Shown here: positions 23,227 through 32,882 of the stretch, piece by piece
Numbering within the stretch: position 1 is the stretch's first letter
Layout of the letters: the number at the start of each line of letters is the position of its first letter
Assembly: GCF_040881935.1 (NCBI RefSeq)
Contig: NZ_JBBECH010000026.1
Coordinates: 62,001-126,000 of the forward strand
Origin: Saccharospirillum sp040881935
GTDB taxonomy: Bacteria > Pseudomonadota > Gammaproteobacteria > Pseudomonadales > Natronospirillaceae
Length of the DNA stretch: 64,000 nt
Reading direction: 5' to 3'
Notes under the pieces: generated by a model
What the model was told of the DNA's origin: nothing
The model's database searches: none
The model's input: only the letters and a program-made list of their open reading frames with translations
Made by a program: the position numbers and the translations under genes

Positions 23227-23242
23227 CTGTAGTTATATACAG
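23227..23242. promoter_or_regulatory. LexA box 2 of sulA
   Basis: CTGT-AGTTATAT-ACAG, a second perfect SOS operator, three bases from the first. Tandem boxes imply tight cooperative repression. Confidence 0.85.
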
Positions 23243-23394
23243 TGAATTGGAGGTCGTCAACTTTTTTTGTGATGGAGTTGGGTTCTTAGCTTAAATATGG
23301 GAATCCGCGGTGACTGGCACGGACTCTTGGCATCAAGGCGATGCAAGCTCCGAAACTCGAGTCGTAGGTCCTGTTTGGTTGCAAGGTGGCAGGC

Positions 23395-23421
23395 AAAAAA
23401 AAGCCCTCCAAAAGAGGGCCA
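23395..23421 (-). terminator. terminator of the cysI-DUF934 operon
   Basis: On the minus strand GCCCTC-TTTTG-GAGGGC is followed by nine T. It lies about 20 bases past the DUF934 stop. Confidence 0.9.
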
Positions 23422-23442
23422 ATTTGGGGATGGAGTATTGCC

Positions 23443-23925
23443 TTAGCGGCGCTCGAACAGCGGTGTGCTGTCGGTACCACTTTGATAACGCACGCTGAAG
23501 GGAGCCTGCAGCGCCAGGGCGGTCGCAGCCTCTTCTTCGGTTCGGCATGCAAAAGTATCGATACCACAGCGACCCATATAGAACATCTGGTCGGGCAGGA
23601 AATCGCCAATGGCGCGAATCTCGCCCTGGTAGCGGTAACGCTCACGTAAGAGACGGGCCTTGGAGAAACCCCGGCCATCGGCAAACTTGGGGAAGCGCAG
23701 CGCGATCAGGGCCAGGTCATCAAGGCTGTCGGTGACATCTTCGGCCATTTGTTCATCGTTCAGCCAGACACCAATATCGCGGTCTGCGGCATCCCATTCG
23801 GATTTCTGCGCCCGGTAAAGCGCCAGTGGCAGAATGATCGGGCCTGTGACCGGAATGGGGGCGTCTTCTTCAACCAGCGTCCAAAGGTCGTCCTGGCGTT
23901 GGCCGCCTTTAATGAGATTTTGCAT
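23443..23925 (-). CDS. DUF934 family protein, sulfite-reductase partner
   Basis: It has 160 residues from the ATG at 23925, preceded by AAGGAG inside the end of cysI, with a 17-base overlap that implies translational coupling. Family features: DDLALIALRFPKFADGRGFSKARLLRERYRYQGEIRAIGDFLPDQ, then MGRCGIDTFACRTEEEA. DUF934 proteins are found next to cysI in many proteobacteria that lack cysJ; an electron-transfer or assembly role has been suggested but not settled. Confidence 0.9.
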   Translation of the reverse strand: MQNLIKGGQRQDDLWTLVEEDAPIPVTGPIILPLALYRAQKSEWDAADRDIGVWLNDEQMAEDVTDSLDDLALIALRFPKFADGRGFSKARLLRERYRYQGEIRAIGDFLPDQMFYMGRCGIDTFACRTEEEAATALALQAPFSVRYQSGTDSTPLFERR

Positions 23926-25570
23926 AAACACGCTCCTTGAAAGGCTCGATACCGACTCGGTCAACCGTATCGATGAACGCTTCGTCCGGGCGACGATGGT
24001 CAACATATACCTGGATCACCTTATCGACCACGGCTGGTACTTCATCGGCTTTAAAGGAAGGGCCGAGGATTTTGCCAACCCGGGCGTTTAGACCCGAATC
24101 GCCGCCAAGCGATACCTGATAGAACTCTTCGCCTTTCTTGTCCACGCCCAGAATGCCGATGTTACCGATGTGGTGGTGGCCACAGGCGTTCATGCAGCCG
24201 GAAATGTTCAGATCTATGTCGCCCAGATCAAACAGGTAATCCAGGTCATCGAACTGGGCTTGAATAGCCTCGGCAATGGGAATCGACTTGGCGTTGGCCA
24301 GGGCGCAATAATCGCCGCCCGGGCAGCAGATCACGTCGGTCAGAGTACCTATGGTTGGGGTGGCAAAGCCGTGCTGTTTGGCCGCTTCCCAGAGGTCGAA
24401 CAATTGATTCTGACGTACGTCGGCGAGAATCAGGTTCTGTTCGTGGCTGACGCGCAAACCGCCCAGTGAAAACCCATCGGCCAGCTGTGCCGCAGCACGC
24501 ATCTGGCCAGAGGTGCAGTCGCCTGGCGCATAGCCCACCTTCTTCAACGATAGGGTGACCGCTGCATAGCCCGGTTTTTTGTGCCGGGTGACGTTGCGTT
24601 CCAGCCAGCGGCCGAAGCCGGGGTGGGCTGCTTTCTGTTCAGTCAGCAGGGCGTCTGCCTCACTCAGTGCAGCATAGTCCGGATCAACAAAGTGCTTGGC
24701 GACGCGTTCGATTTCAGTGTTAATCAGGGTGCCCGGGCCATCTTTCAGGTGCGCCCATTCGGCTTCAACCCGATCCCGGAAGGCATCTACGCCAAGTGCT
24801 TTGACCAGAATCTTGATCCGCGCCTTGAATTTGTTGTCACGGCGACCGTTCAGGTTGTATACCCGTAAAATTGCATCGAGATAGGTCAGCAGGTGCTTGG
24901 TGGGCAGGAAATCTCGGACGTTTTGCCCAACCAGGGGCGTACGGCCGAGCCCACCGCCGACAAAGACGCGAAAGCCCATTTCACCGGCTTCGTTAAGAAC
25001 CAGTTCAAGGCCTATATCGTGAAAGCGCACGGCAGCGCGGTCGGAATTCGGACTGGCGTTGACCGCAATCTTGAATTTGCGTGGCAGGAAGGCGAATTCA
25101 GGATGCAGGGTCGACCATTGACGAATCAGTTCGCACCAGGGGCGCGGATCGGCAATTTCGTCGTGGACAACACCGGCAAACTGGTCGGTTGTGGTATTGC
25201 GAATGCAGTTGCCTGACGTTTGAATGGCGTGCATTTGAACCTCGGCCAGACCCGCCAGGATGTCAGGCACGTCTTCCAGCGCTGGCCAGTTAAACTGGAC
25301 GTTCTGGCGCGTGGTGAAGTGGGCATAGCCCTTGTCATACTGCTCGGTCAGGTCAGCCAGGCGATAGAGCTGACGAGACGACAGCAAGCCGTAGGGGATG
25401 GCGATGCGCAGCATGGGAGCGTGGCGTTGGATATAGAGGCCGTTTTGCAGGCGCAGCGGCAGAAACTCGTCATCGGCAATTTTGCCGTCGAGGTAGCGCT
25501 CAGTTTGCTCTCTAAACTGGGCAACGCGTTCATCGACCACTGTCTGATCGAACGAATCGTACAAGTACAT
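23909..25570 (-). CDS. cysI: sulfite reductase hemoprotein (nitrite/sulfite reductase family)
   Basis: Siroheme enzyme reducing sulfite to sulfide. It has 553 residues. The siroheme/[4Fe-4S] ligands are Cys416-x5-Cys422 in ICCPGGDYC and Cys459-x3-Cys463 in SGCMNACGHH. The repeated ferredoxin-like half-domains begin PLRLQNGLYIQ and KKVGYAPGDCTSGQM; HFTTRQNVQFNW and TSGNCIRNTTTD contain substrate-binding residues. No flavoprotein CysJ is present, so electrons probably come from ferredoxin or another donor, as in Pseudomonas. Paired with DUF934 and likely under CysB control. Confidence 0.92.
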   Translation of the reverse strand: MYLYDSFDQTVVDERVAQFREQTERYLDGKIADDEFLPLRLQNGLYIQRHAPMLRIAIPYGLLSSRQLYRLADLTEQYDKGYAHFTTRQNVQFNWPALEDVPDILAGLAEVQMHAIQTSGNCIRNTTTDQFAGVVHDEIADPRPWCELIRQWSTLHPEFAFLPRKFKIAVNASPNSDRAAVRFHDIGLELVLNEAGEMGFRVFVGGGLGRTPLVGQNVRDFLPTKHLLTYLDAILRVYNLNGRRDNKFKARIKILVKALGVDAFRDRVEAEWAHLKDGPGTLINTEIERVAKHFVDPDYAALSEADALLTEQKAAHPGFGRWLERNVTRHKKPGYAAVTLSLKKVGYAPGDCTSGQMRAAAQLADGFSLGGLRVSHEQNLILADVRQNQLFDLWEAAKQHGFATPTIGTLTDVICCPGGDYCALANAKSIPIAEAIQAQFDDLDYLFDLGDIDLNISGCMNACGHHHIGNIGILGVDKKGEEFYQVSLGGDSGLNARVGKILGPSFKADEVPAVVDKVIQVYVDHRRPDEAFIDTVDRVGIEPFKERVYAKSH

Positions 25571-25914
25571 GCAGTCCGCCTATCCAATGAGGGTGTTGGC
25601 TGACACTATAAAGAAAGTCTCTTATTCCATAAACAATTTATATTTCATAATTTTATACCATACCGTTATATGTCATGACTTGAACCTGTGCTCAATAGAC
25701 GATTAAATGTCGGGCGTAAATACGACTCGGTACTGAGGCGATTGTCAGTCGTCGTTGAGTTCCTTCCGGTTGAGCTGAATCTGGCCGAAGTGGAACACAA
25801 TTTTATTGGGCAATCGCGATCACTACACGGAACGAGTCGGCTCCGGCAAGCCGCAGGTAGGATGCTGCCACACCACACAATTGCTCACAAAAAGAACAAA
25901 ACGGGGATCTCATC
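25571..25914. other. intergenic region upstream of cysI and of the small membrane gene
   Basis: No protein-coding gene is supported in these 344 bases. The part next to cysI (25600-25680) is very AT-rich, as expected for a CysB-activated promoter. The open frame at 25688-25942 has no family features and overlaps the start of the 38-codon gene in another frame. Confidence 0.4.
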
Positions 25915-26031
25915 ATGGCAACAACCAAAAAATCCGGCATGACAGATGCGCAAGCAGACGCCATTGCGGCTGTCATCATTGTTACGACGGTTGTAGTTGC
26001 AGCGGTTTACTGGGTAGCAACGGCTACCTGA
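25915..26031 (+). CDS. 38-residue single-span membrane protein
   Basis: The ATG at 25915 follows GGGGA and the stop is at 26029-26031. A short polar N-terminus (MATTKKSGMTDAQADAI) is followed by a clear hydrophobic helix (AAVIIVTTVVVAAVYWVATA) that reaches almost to the end. A strong terminator follows 33 bases later, so the gene forms its own transcription unit. Too short for routine gene callers. Function unknown. Confidence 0.7.
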   Translation: MATTKKSGMTDAQADAIAAVIIVTTVVVAAVYWVATAT

Positions 26032-26062
26032 TCGCATGGCTAACGGATAAAAGTAACATTAA

Positions 26063-26087
26063 AGAGGCCCTGAAACGGGCCTTTTTG
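26063..26087 (+). terminator. rho-independent terminator
   Basis: AGGCCC-TGAAAC-GGGCCT followed by TTTT, downstream of the 38-residue membrane protein. It is 20 bases before the convergent DUF2970 stop. Confidence 0.9.
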
Positions 26088-26106
26088 ACTGCGGTAGTAG
26101 CAATTT

Positions 26107-26340
26107 TTAGGGCGCCAGCAGATGCACCAGGCCAATTAGGCTGAATACGAATAACACGGTGAACAGGATGCCACCGATAATGAATGGCCAAATACTGCCC
26201 GATGAAAAATCGCTTATTCGATTCTTGTCACTTTGGACACCCACCAGCCCTGCCAGCAGGCTGATCAGTAACTTGGTCACCCTGGGTTTCGCCGGACGCT
26301 TTTCAGTGTCATCGACGGTCGAACCTGTCTTACCAGACAT
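26107..26340 (-). CDS. DUF2970 family small membrane protein
   Basis: It has 77 residues from the ATG at 26340 with a GAGAGA site; a GTG at 26355 is possible. The central LISLLAGLVGVQSDKNRISDFSSGS matches the DUF2970 signature (GVQSxxNRxxDF), followed by one transmembrane helix (IWPFIIGGILFTVLFVFSLIGLVHLL). Role unknown. It is divergent from the glutamate dehydrogenase gene. Confidence 0.82.
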   Translation of the reverse strand: MSGKTGSTVDDTEKRPAKPRVTKLLISLLAGLVGVQSDKNRISDFSSGSIWPFIIGGILFTVLFVFSLIGLVHLLAP

Positions 26341-26599
26341 GATACAGTCTCTCACCTCGTTATTATCAAATAGATTTCATAAATGCGACCCTGCATCCCT
26401 GAATGCGACAAAGCCCCGGAATTCATTCTCCGGCAGGGTGAAAGGGGGGAGCGTTTACTAGAGAATACACCCGGTTCAACTAGTATCAAGCCTATACCCG
26501 GATCATTAACACCAAAACAACACGCTCCATACTACCTGCAAATCAACAGTGAGCAATGTCTGACATTGCCGGACATAAAAAGAAATTCAGAGGCCAACA

Positions 26600-29500
26600 A
26601 TGACGCAAACCATGTCTCATCAGAGAAGTGAGCTACTCGATAGCCTGCATACCCGCCTGCAGCCTCACTTTCCGAAAGAGCACAGTGACAATTTAAAGAC
26701 GCTGATCAACGCCCTGTTCAAGCATGCGTCAATGCAAGATTTGCTTTCCTATGAATTGACCGACCTGTCCGGTCTGGTGGTATCCATGTGGCGTACGCTG
26801 CAGGGCGGAAAGGCAAAACATGGCCTGGTAAACGTTTTCAACCCGAATGTCGAAGAGCATGAATGGCAGTCGCCTCATACCATTGTCTCCATCCTGCATT
26901 CGGATTTGCCTTTCATCATCGATTCGGTTCGCCTCACCCTGAATCGGCTGGGCGCCAATATTCACACGATATTTCATGCCAGCCTGGCGGTTTCACGCAA
27001 GAAGGACGGCCAGTTTGAGGGGTTTTCGGGTAAGGGCGAGCAGGAATTACTGTTGCTGATCGAGGTAGACCGTACCACCATCGCCAGTGAGCGAGACCAC
27101 ATAGAATCCGAGATCCGCTCTGTGGTCAAGGATGTGGAACGTGTGGTCGAAGATTACCCGAATATCTTGAAGAAAACCGAAGACGCCATTGCCGATTTTA
27201 ACACACTGCAATACCCGATAGACGCCTCCGAGCTGGATGAAGGTAAGGTGTTCATGAAATGGCTGGCCAATAACCATTTCACTTTTTTGGCCTACGACGA
27301 ATACGTCGTCGAGGGTGATACAGTCAAGCAGGTTGAAGGCAGTGCGCTGGGGTTGTTCAAGAAAACCCAGAAACGCCGCGATGAAACCATCGCTGGCATG
27401 TCCGAGCACCGGCGCTCACATGTATTCGAGAAAGAATTGCTGATATTTTCCAAGTCGGGACATCGTGCAAGCGTTCACCGCCCGGCTTATTCAGACTATG
27501 TACTGGTCAAGCATTTTAACGACAAAGGTGAAGTCGTCGGCGGCCGCCGTTTTCTGGGGCTTTATACTTCCACAGTTTACAACGAGGCGCCCGGCAATAT
27601 TCCGGTAGTACGCCGCAAAATCGAGCTGGTGCTGGAAAAAAGCGGCTTTGCCGAAGGCGGGCACAATTACAAGGAACTGGCTTCAATACTGTTTACCTTC
27701 CCACGGGATGAATTGATTCAGGCCTCGGTGGATACCTTGCTGAGCATGACGCTCGACGTGCTGGCCATTCAGGAGCGCAAGCGCATCCGTTTACTGCTGC
27801 GCAAAGACATCTATGGCAAATTCCTGAATGCCATTATCTATATGCCGCGTGACATCTTTCATTCCCAGTTGCGGCAACAGGTGCACGACCTGCTGGTCGA
27901 TCAGTTCGATGTGGAAGGCTCCGACTTCACTACGTTTTTTAGCGAGTCTGTACTGGCGCGTACCCGCTTCGTATTCAAACTGACTCATCCAATTGATGAA
28001 GAACTGCCGACAGAGCTGTTGGAAAAACGCATTGTTCAGATAGCACGGCGCTGGACCGATGAGTTGCAACAGGCGTTGGTTGAATCCTTCGGTGAAGAAA
28101 AGGGCATGCGCTTCCATCAGCGTTATGTGGAGGCTTTTCCCGCCAGCTATCGCGAGCAATACAGCGCCCGTGTTGCCGTAGCCGATATTCAGCGCATGGA
28201 GTCGCTGAACGCAACCAATGCCGACCCGATCACACTCAGCTTCTACCGGTCGATGGAACCCACCGGCAGCGAGCTGAAACTGAAGATATTCAAGAAGGGC
28301 TCGGCTTTACTGTTGTCCGACCTGATTCCGGTCCTGGAAAACCTGGGGCTCAAGGTCATCGACGAGTACCCCTACGAAATCAATTACGGGGAAGACAATT
28401 GCACCTGGATCTACGACTTTTCACTGCTCTATGAGCCCGATCCGGAATTGGACCCGGCGAAATATCGCGATGAATTTTCCCGGGCCTTCATCAACATCTG
28501 GAACGGTCGGGCCGAGAATGATGCCTACAACCAGCTGATCTTGCGTGCCCGGTTAACCTGGCGCGAAGTGGCGATGTTGCGCGCTTATGCGCATTACATG
28601 AAGCAGTTGCGTTTTGGTCTGTCGCAAGAATACATCGCAGACACCCTGATCAAATACACCGACATCACCGATATGCTGGCCGAGTTATTTTCGGCACGGT
28701 TCAGTCCGGCCAAGCAGAAAGGAAAGTCGCAAGTCGACAAATGGCTGCAAGGCATAGAACAGTCGCTGGAAGGCGTTAACAACATCAACGAAGACCGCAT
28801 CATGCGTCGCTATGTGGAGTTGATGAAGGCAACGCTACGCACTAACTTCTATCAGGAAGAGGAAACCGGCCGCCGCAAGGATTACATCAGCTTCAAACTG
28901 AACCCTGCTAAAATCAGCGGTATTCCCTTGCCCAAGCCGATGTTCGAGATCTTCGTCTACTCGCCACGAGTCGAAGGTGTGCACTTGCGCGGCGGCAAGG
29001 TCGCCCGTGGTGGACTGCGCTGGTCGGACCGGATTGAGGATTTCCGCACCGAAGTGCTCGGTCTGGTCAAGGCCCAGCAGGTCAAGAATGCCGTCATTGT
29101 TCCGGTAGGCGCCAAAGGCGGTTTCGTTGCCAAGCAGTTGCCGGTTGATGGAGATCGTGAAGCTTTTATGCGTGAAGGCATTGCCTGTTACAAGACTTTT
29201 ATTCGCGCTTTGTTGGACGTGACCGATAACCTGAAAGAGGGAGAGCTGGTCGTACCTGAGAACGTGGTTCGCTACGATGAAGACGACCCTTACCTGGTCG
29301 TTGCGGCCGATAAAGGTACCGCAACATTTTCTGATATCGCCAATGCGGTCGCCGCCGAATACGATTTTTGGCTGGGTGATGCATTTGCCTCGGGTGGCAG
29401 TAACGGTTACGACCACAAGAAAATGGGCATTACAGCACGGGGTGCCTGGGTCAGTGTGCAGCGCCATTTCCGGGAGTTGGGGCTGGATGTGCAAAAAGAC

Positions 29501-31417
29501 CCGATTACCGTGGTCGGCATCGGTGACATGGCCGGTGATGTGTTTGGAAATGGCTTGTTGCGTTCGGAAACGCTGAAATTGGTGGGTGCATTTAACCACC
29601 TGCACATCTTTGTCGATCCGGAGCCCGATGCGGCGGCAAGCTTTGCCGAACGTCAACGGTTGTTCGACCTGCCTCGTTCCAGCTGGGAAGACTACAATGC
29701 GTCGCTGATTTCAAAGGGCGGCGGTATTTTCAGTCGTACTTCGAAGTCGATTCCTGTTTCGAAAGAAATGAAAGCGGTGTTTGGTATCACCAAGTCGAAA
29801 ATATCGCCCAACGATCTGATCAGCGCCATGCTGAAGGCACCGGTGGATCTGTTGTGGAATGGCGGCATTGGCACCTATGTTAAAGCCAGCCATGAAAACC
29901 ACACCGATATCGGTGACAAAGCCAACGACGGCTTGCGGGTTAATGGCAATGAATTGCAATGCAAAGTCATCGGCGAGGGCGGCAACCTGGGCTTTAGCCA
30001 GTTAGGACGGGTTGAATTTAACTTGAACGGTGGCCGTTGCTTCACCGACTTTATCGACAATGCCGGCGGCGTAGACTGCTCTGACCACGAAGTTAACATG
30101 AAGATATTGTTGGATGATCAGGTCGCCAATGGAGACCTGACCGTTAAGCAACGGAACGACTGGTTGTTCAAGCAAACTGAAGATGTGTCCCGACTGGTGC
30201 TGCACAATAACTACCGTCAAACGCAGGCACTCGGCCTGGCTTTTACAGAATCTAGCCGACGGGTGGAGGAATACCGTCGCCTGATCAACTCAATGGAAAC
30301 TGCCGGCAAACTAAACCGTACCCTGGAGTTTTTGCCGTCGGATGACGAAATTACCGATCGGAAAGCGCGGGGGCTCGGCCTAACCCGGCCTGAACTGTCG
30401 GTGTTGATTTCCTACGTTAAGGGCGATCTGAAAGAGCAACTTATCCGTGCAAATGTCGCCGAAGATGCGTATTTGGAAGACGCGGTTGCGACCGTCTTTC
30501 CAGAAAGAATGCGCAAGCAGTTTGGAGTGCCGATGCGTCAGCACCGGTTGAAGTCAGAAATTGTGGCGACCCAGGTCGCCAACGATATCTTTAACTACAT
30601 GGGTATCGCTTACTTCAACCGGCTTCAGGAAAGCACCGGTGCTTCTCCTGTTGAAGCCGCCAAAGCCTATGTTGCAGCGCGTGATATTTTCGGTTTGCAC
30701 GACCTGTGGGATCAGATCGAGGCGCTGGATCATCAGGTACCCTCGGATCTGCAAAGTCAGTTGATGTTGCGCACCGCAAGGATGGTGCGTCGGGCAAGCC
30801 GCTGGTTGGTCAAGAACTACCGCACCGGCATCGACATCAGCAGCGTTATTAGCCTGTACCAAGATCAGGTCGGAAAGATGGTTGACGCATTGGAAACCCT
30901 TCTGCCTGAAGAGCAAAAGGACAATTGGCTAAAGGAAGCCAGCGAACTTGAAGCTCAGGGTATTCCGGCGGAGCTGGCAAGGCGTGTTTGTGCCAGTGAG
31001 ATTCTGTACACGGCCCTCGGTGTCATTGCGGTAGCGCAAACGCAAGAACGGGATCCTATGCAGGTGGCCCAGGGCTATTTCCGCGTAGGAGACGCTCTGG
31101 AGCTGGACAATTTTGCCGATCAGGTCAACAGCCTCAGTGTTAATACCCACTGGCAAGCCATGGCCCGGGAATCTTTCCGGGACGATCTGGAATGGCAACA
31201 GCGCCGCATTACCCAGGGTTTGTTCGCTCAGATGGAAAAGGGCAGTGAGCTGGAACCTATGGTCTCCGAATGGCTCGAACGCAATGCCATTCTGGTTGAG
31301 CGCTGGTTACGCATGATGAGTGAAATTCGCGCGGTCAGTGAACCTGAATTTAGCATGTACAGCGTCGCGATTCGGGAATTGCTGGATCTTTCTCAGGCCA
31401 CCATGCCCGAGCTGTAA
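26600..31417 (+). CDS. gdhB: NAD-specific glutamate dehydrogenase, large (180 kDa) type
   Basis: Oxidises glutamate to 2-oxoglutarate and ammonia with NAD, mainly for amino acid catabolism. It has 1605 residues, typical of the large bacterial GDH family. The N-terminal half holds ACT-like regulatory regions. The catalytic core starts near residue 700: GGLRWSDRIEDFRTEVLGLVK (about 805-825), VPVGAKGGF with the catalytic lysine region near 840, and NAD-binding VVGIGDMAGDVFGNGLL near 972. The C-terminal region is helical. AGAGG precedes the ATG and a strong terminator follows. Large GDHs are often allosterically controlled (for example by arginine or aspartate); that cannot be read here. Confidence 0.96.
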   Translation: MTQTMSHQRSELLDSLHTRLQPHFPKEHSDNLKTLINALFKHASMQDLLSYELTDLSGLVVSMWRTLQGGKAKHGLVNVFNPNVEEHEWQSPHTIVSILHSDLPFIIDSVRLTLNRLGANIHTIFHASLAVSRKKDGQFEGFSGKGEQELLLLIEVDRTTIASERDHIESEIRSVVKDVERVVEDYPNILKKTEDAIADFNTLQYPIDASELDEGKVFMKWLANNHFTFLAYDEYVVEGDTVKQVEGSALGLFKKTQKRRDETIAGMSEHRRSHVFEKELLIFSKSGHRASVHRPAYSDYVLVKHFNDKGEVVGGRRFLGLYTSTVYNEAPGNIPVVRRKIELVLEKSGFAEGGHNYKELASILFTFPRDELIQASVDTLLSMTLDVLAIQERKRIRLLLRKDIYGKFLNAIIYMPRDIFHSQLRQQVHDLLVDQFDVEGSDFTTFFSESVLARTRFVFKLTHPIDEELPTELLEKRIVQIARRWTDELQQALVESFGEEKGMRFHQRYVEAFPASYREQYSARVAVADIQRMESLNATNADPITLSFYRSMEPTGSELKLKIFKKGSALLLSDLIPVLENLGLKVIDEYPYEINYGEDNCTWIYDFSLLYEPDPELDPAKYRDEFSRAFINIWNGRAENDAYNQLILRARLTWREVAMLRAYAHYMKQLRFGLSQEYIADTLIKYTDITDMLAELFSARFSPAKQKGKSQVDKWLQGIEQSLEGVNNINEDRIMRRYVELMKATLRTNFYQEEETGRRKDYISFKLNPAKISGIPLPKPMFEIFVYSPRVEGVHLRGGKVARGGLRWSDRIEDFRTEVLGLVKAQQVKNAVIVPVGAKGGFVAKQLPVDGDREAFMREGIACYKTFIRALLDVTDNLKEGELVVPENVVRYDEDDPYLVVAADKGTATFSDIANAVAAEYDFWLGDAFASGGSNGYDHKKMGITARGAWVSVQRHFRELGLDVQKDPITVVGIGDMAGDVFGNGLLRSETLKLVGAFNHLHIFVDPEPDAAASFAERQRLFDLPRSSWEDYNASLISKGGGIFSRTSKSIPVSKEMKAVFGITKSKISPNDLISAMLKAPVDLLWNGGIGTYVKASHENHTDIGDKANDGLRVNGNELQCKVIGEGGNLGFSQLGRVEFNLNGGRCFTDFIDNAGGVDCSDHEVNMKILLDDQVANGDLTVKQRNDWLFKQTEDVSRLVLHNNYRQTQALGLAFTESSRRVEEYRRLINSMETAGKLNRTLEFLPSDDEITDRKARGLGLTRPELSVLISYVKGDLKEQLIRANVAEDAYLEDAVATVFPERMRKQFGVPMRQHRLKSEIVATQVANDIFNYMGIAYFNRLQESTGASPVEAAKAYVAARDIFGLHDLWDQIEALDHQVPSDLQSQLMLRTARMVRRASRWLVKNYRTGIDISSVISLYQDQVGKMVDALETLLPEEQKDNWLKEASELEAQGIPAELARRVCASEILYTALGVIAVAQTQERDPMQVAQGYFRVGDALELDNFADQVNSLSVNTHWQAMARESFRDDLEWQQRRITQGLFAQMEKGSELEPMVSEWLERNAILVERWLRMMSEIRAVSEPEFSMYSVAIRELLDLSQATMPEL

Positions 31418-31452
31418 TGCAGTCATAGATAAGCTGATGGCTTTACGATATT

Positions 31453-31475
31453 AGGCTCCTTCGGGAGCCTTTTTG
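31453..31475 (+). terminator. terminator of glutamate dehydrogenase gene
   Basis: AGGCTCC-TTCG-GGAGCCT followed by TTTTT, 36 bases after the stop. Confidence 0.95.
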
Positions 31476-31538
31476 CGTTCATTCGTCTTGTGTGCGCTTC
31501 GAAAGTCCGCATCATCTGAGTCCAATGACCCTCCACTA

Positions 31539-31731
31539 ATGTCTCGCCCCGGAGATCCATTCTGCATAGCGCAGCACCTGATTGTGGATTTGTACATTTC
31601 TGCAGATGACTATCTGCGTCATTACAAAGGGCAGGTATCCCAGGTGGTGTGCGAAGCCCGCGACGGCCGGCTGCTTCCGCATCGATTGTGACGACGCCAA
31701 CAAACTGGTGTCAGTACAGCGCATCGCCTGA
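31539..31731 (+). pseudogene. broken DUF2835 gene with internal deletion and frameshift
   Basis: The first frame (ATG 31539) reads HLIVDLYISADDYLRHYKGQ then VSQVVCEARDGR, the N-terminal half of DUF2835 proteins, and then stops at 31691. In another frame, from about 31672 to the TGA at 31729-31731, the sequence reads GCFRIDCDDANKLVSVQRIA, which matches the family C-terminus (GxFRIxFDxxxxxxSIERL). The conserved middle (RVxFPAxxLRPFVTxxGVH, about 19 residues) is missing. The simplest reading is an out-of-frame deletion at the DGR/GCF junction. Confidence 0.6.
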
Positions 31732-31795
31732 ACCCCCTCTTAAGTCTGCACCGGGCGGGTGCTATACTGCGCGCCGTCTGAAATGGAGCGCCCCC

Positions 31796-32821
31796 ATGTA
31801 TAACCTGATTCGCCGTGCATTATTCACCCTCAGTCCGGAAACGTCTCATGACTTCAGTCTGGACAGTCTGGGGGCTTTGCAGCGTCTGGGAGTGTTGGGG
31901 GCATTCAGTAAAACCCCGGAAGGACGTCGAAAAAGCCTGTGGGGGATCGAGTTTGAAAACCCGGTGGGGTTGGCCGCGGGGCTCGACAAAAACGCCGACT
32001 ATCTGGATGCGCTGGGAACGTTGGGCTTCGGGTTTGTTGAAGTGGGCACGGTAACGCCTCGCCCGCAACCTGGTAACCCACAGCCACGGATGTTCCGGTT
32101 GCCCGAACATCAGGCCATCATTAACCGGATGGGGTTTAACAACAAGGGTGTCGACTATTTAGTGGAGCGGGTAAAACGCAGCCACTACAGCGGTGTTATT
32201 GGCATCAACATCGGCAAGAACAAAGACACCCCGGAAGACGAGGCCCTGGCCGATTACCTGACCTGCCTCGATAAAGTATACCCCCATGCGCATTACGTTG
32301 TGGTGAACGTATCGTCACCCAACACGCCGGGACTGCGTAACCTGCAATTCGGTGATGCACTGAACCGGCTTCTGGCTGGTTTGAAAGAGCGTCAGCAACG
32401 TTTGACGGCTGAGTATGGTTTTAAACCTCTGCTCATTAAAATCGCTCCGGATATGGATGCGGCTGAAGTACACAGCGTAGCCCAGGCTTTGGTAGAATTT
32501 GAGGTCGATGGTGTCGTGGCAACCAACACTACCTTGTCCCGCGATGCCGTCTCGGGTCACCGCTTTGCAGAAGAAAGTGGCGGGTTGAGTGGCGCGCCCT
32601 TGCTTAAGGCATCTACCGAGGTCTTGTTCCAGTTACGCGAAACCTTGCCCGCGACGATGCCTATCATCGGCGTTGGAGGTATCTGTTCAGCACAGGATGC
32701 CCGCCAAAAGTGGGCAGCCGGGGCTGATCTCATTCAGATATACAGTGGGTTTATCTACCAGGGGCCAGGCCTGATACGGGATTGTGTGAAAGCTTCTCTG
32801 TATCTGGGGGATGACGGTTAA
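31796..32821 (+). CDS. pyrD: dihydroorotate dehydrogenase (quinone), class 2
   Basis: Membrane-associated flavoenzyme oxidising dihydroorotate to orotate in pyrimidine synthesis. The ATG at 31796 after TGGAG gives 341 residues beginning MYNLIRRALFTLSPETSHDF, the quinone-site helices of class 2 enzymes; the frame is open further upstream. Motifs: GLAAGLDKNAD (FMN), RMGFNNKG, VVNVSSPNTPGLR with the catalytic serine, and IGVGGICSAQDA. A TATACT -10 element lies at 31762-31767. The neighbours pyrD, rmf and rlmKL are commonly linked in gammaproteobacteria. Confidence 0.95.
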   Translation: MYNLIRRALFTLSPETSHDFSLDSLGALQRLGVLGAFSKTPEGRRKSLWGIEFENPVGLAAGLDKNADYLDALGTLGFGFVEVGTVTPRPQPGNPQPRMFRLPEHQAIINRMGFNNKGVDYLVERVKRSHYSGVIGINIGKNKDTPEDEALADYLTCLDKVYPHAHYVVVNVSSPNTPGLRNLQFGDALNRLLAGLKERQQRLTAEYGFKPLLIKIAPDMDAAEVHSVAQALVEFEVDGVVATNTTLSRDAVSGHRFAEESGGLSGAPLLKASTEVLFQLRETLPATMPIIGVGGICSAQDARQKWAAGADLIQIYSGFIYQGPGLIRDCVKASLYLGDDG

Positions 32822-32882
32822 CAAGGTGGAAGCGAGACGAATAGCCCAGTATATGATGAAGGGGTAGGGGGATACATTTACA

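Noticed and set aside
25688..25942. 84-codon open frame upstream of the 38-codon membrane gene
   Set aside because: No family features and overlaps the start of the better-supported small gene in another frame.
28835..29656. 273-codon open frame antisense to the glutamate dehydrogenase gene
   Set aside because: Lies over the most conserved catalytic part of the dehydrogenase; shadow.
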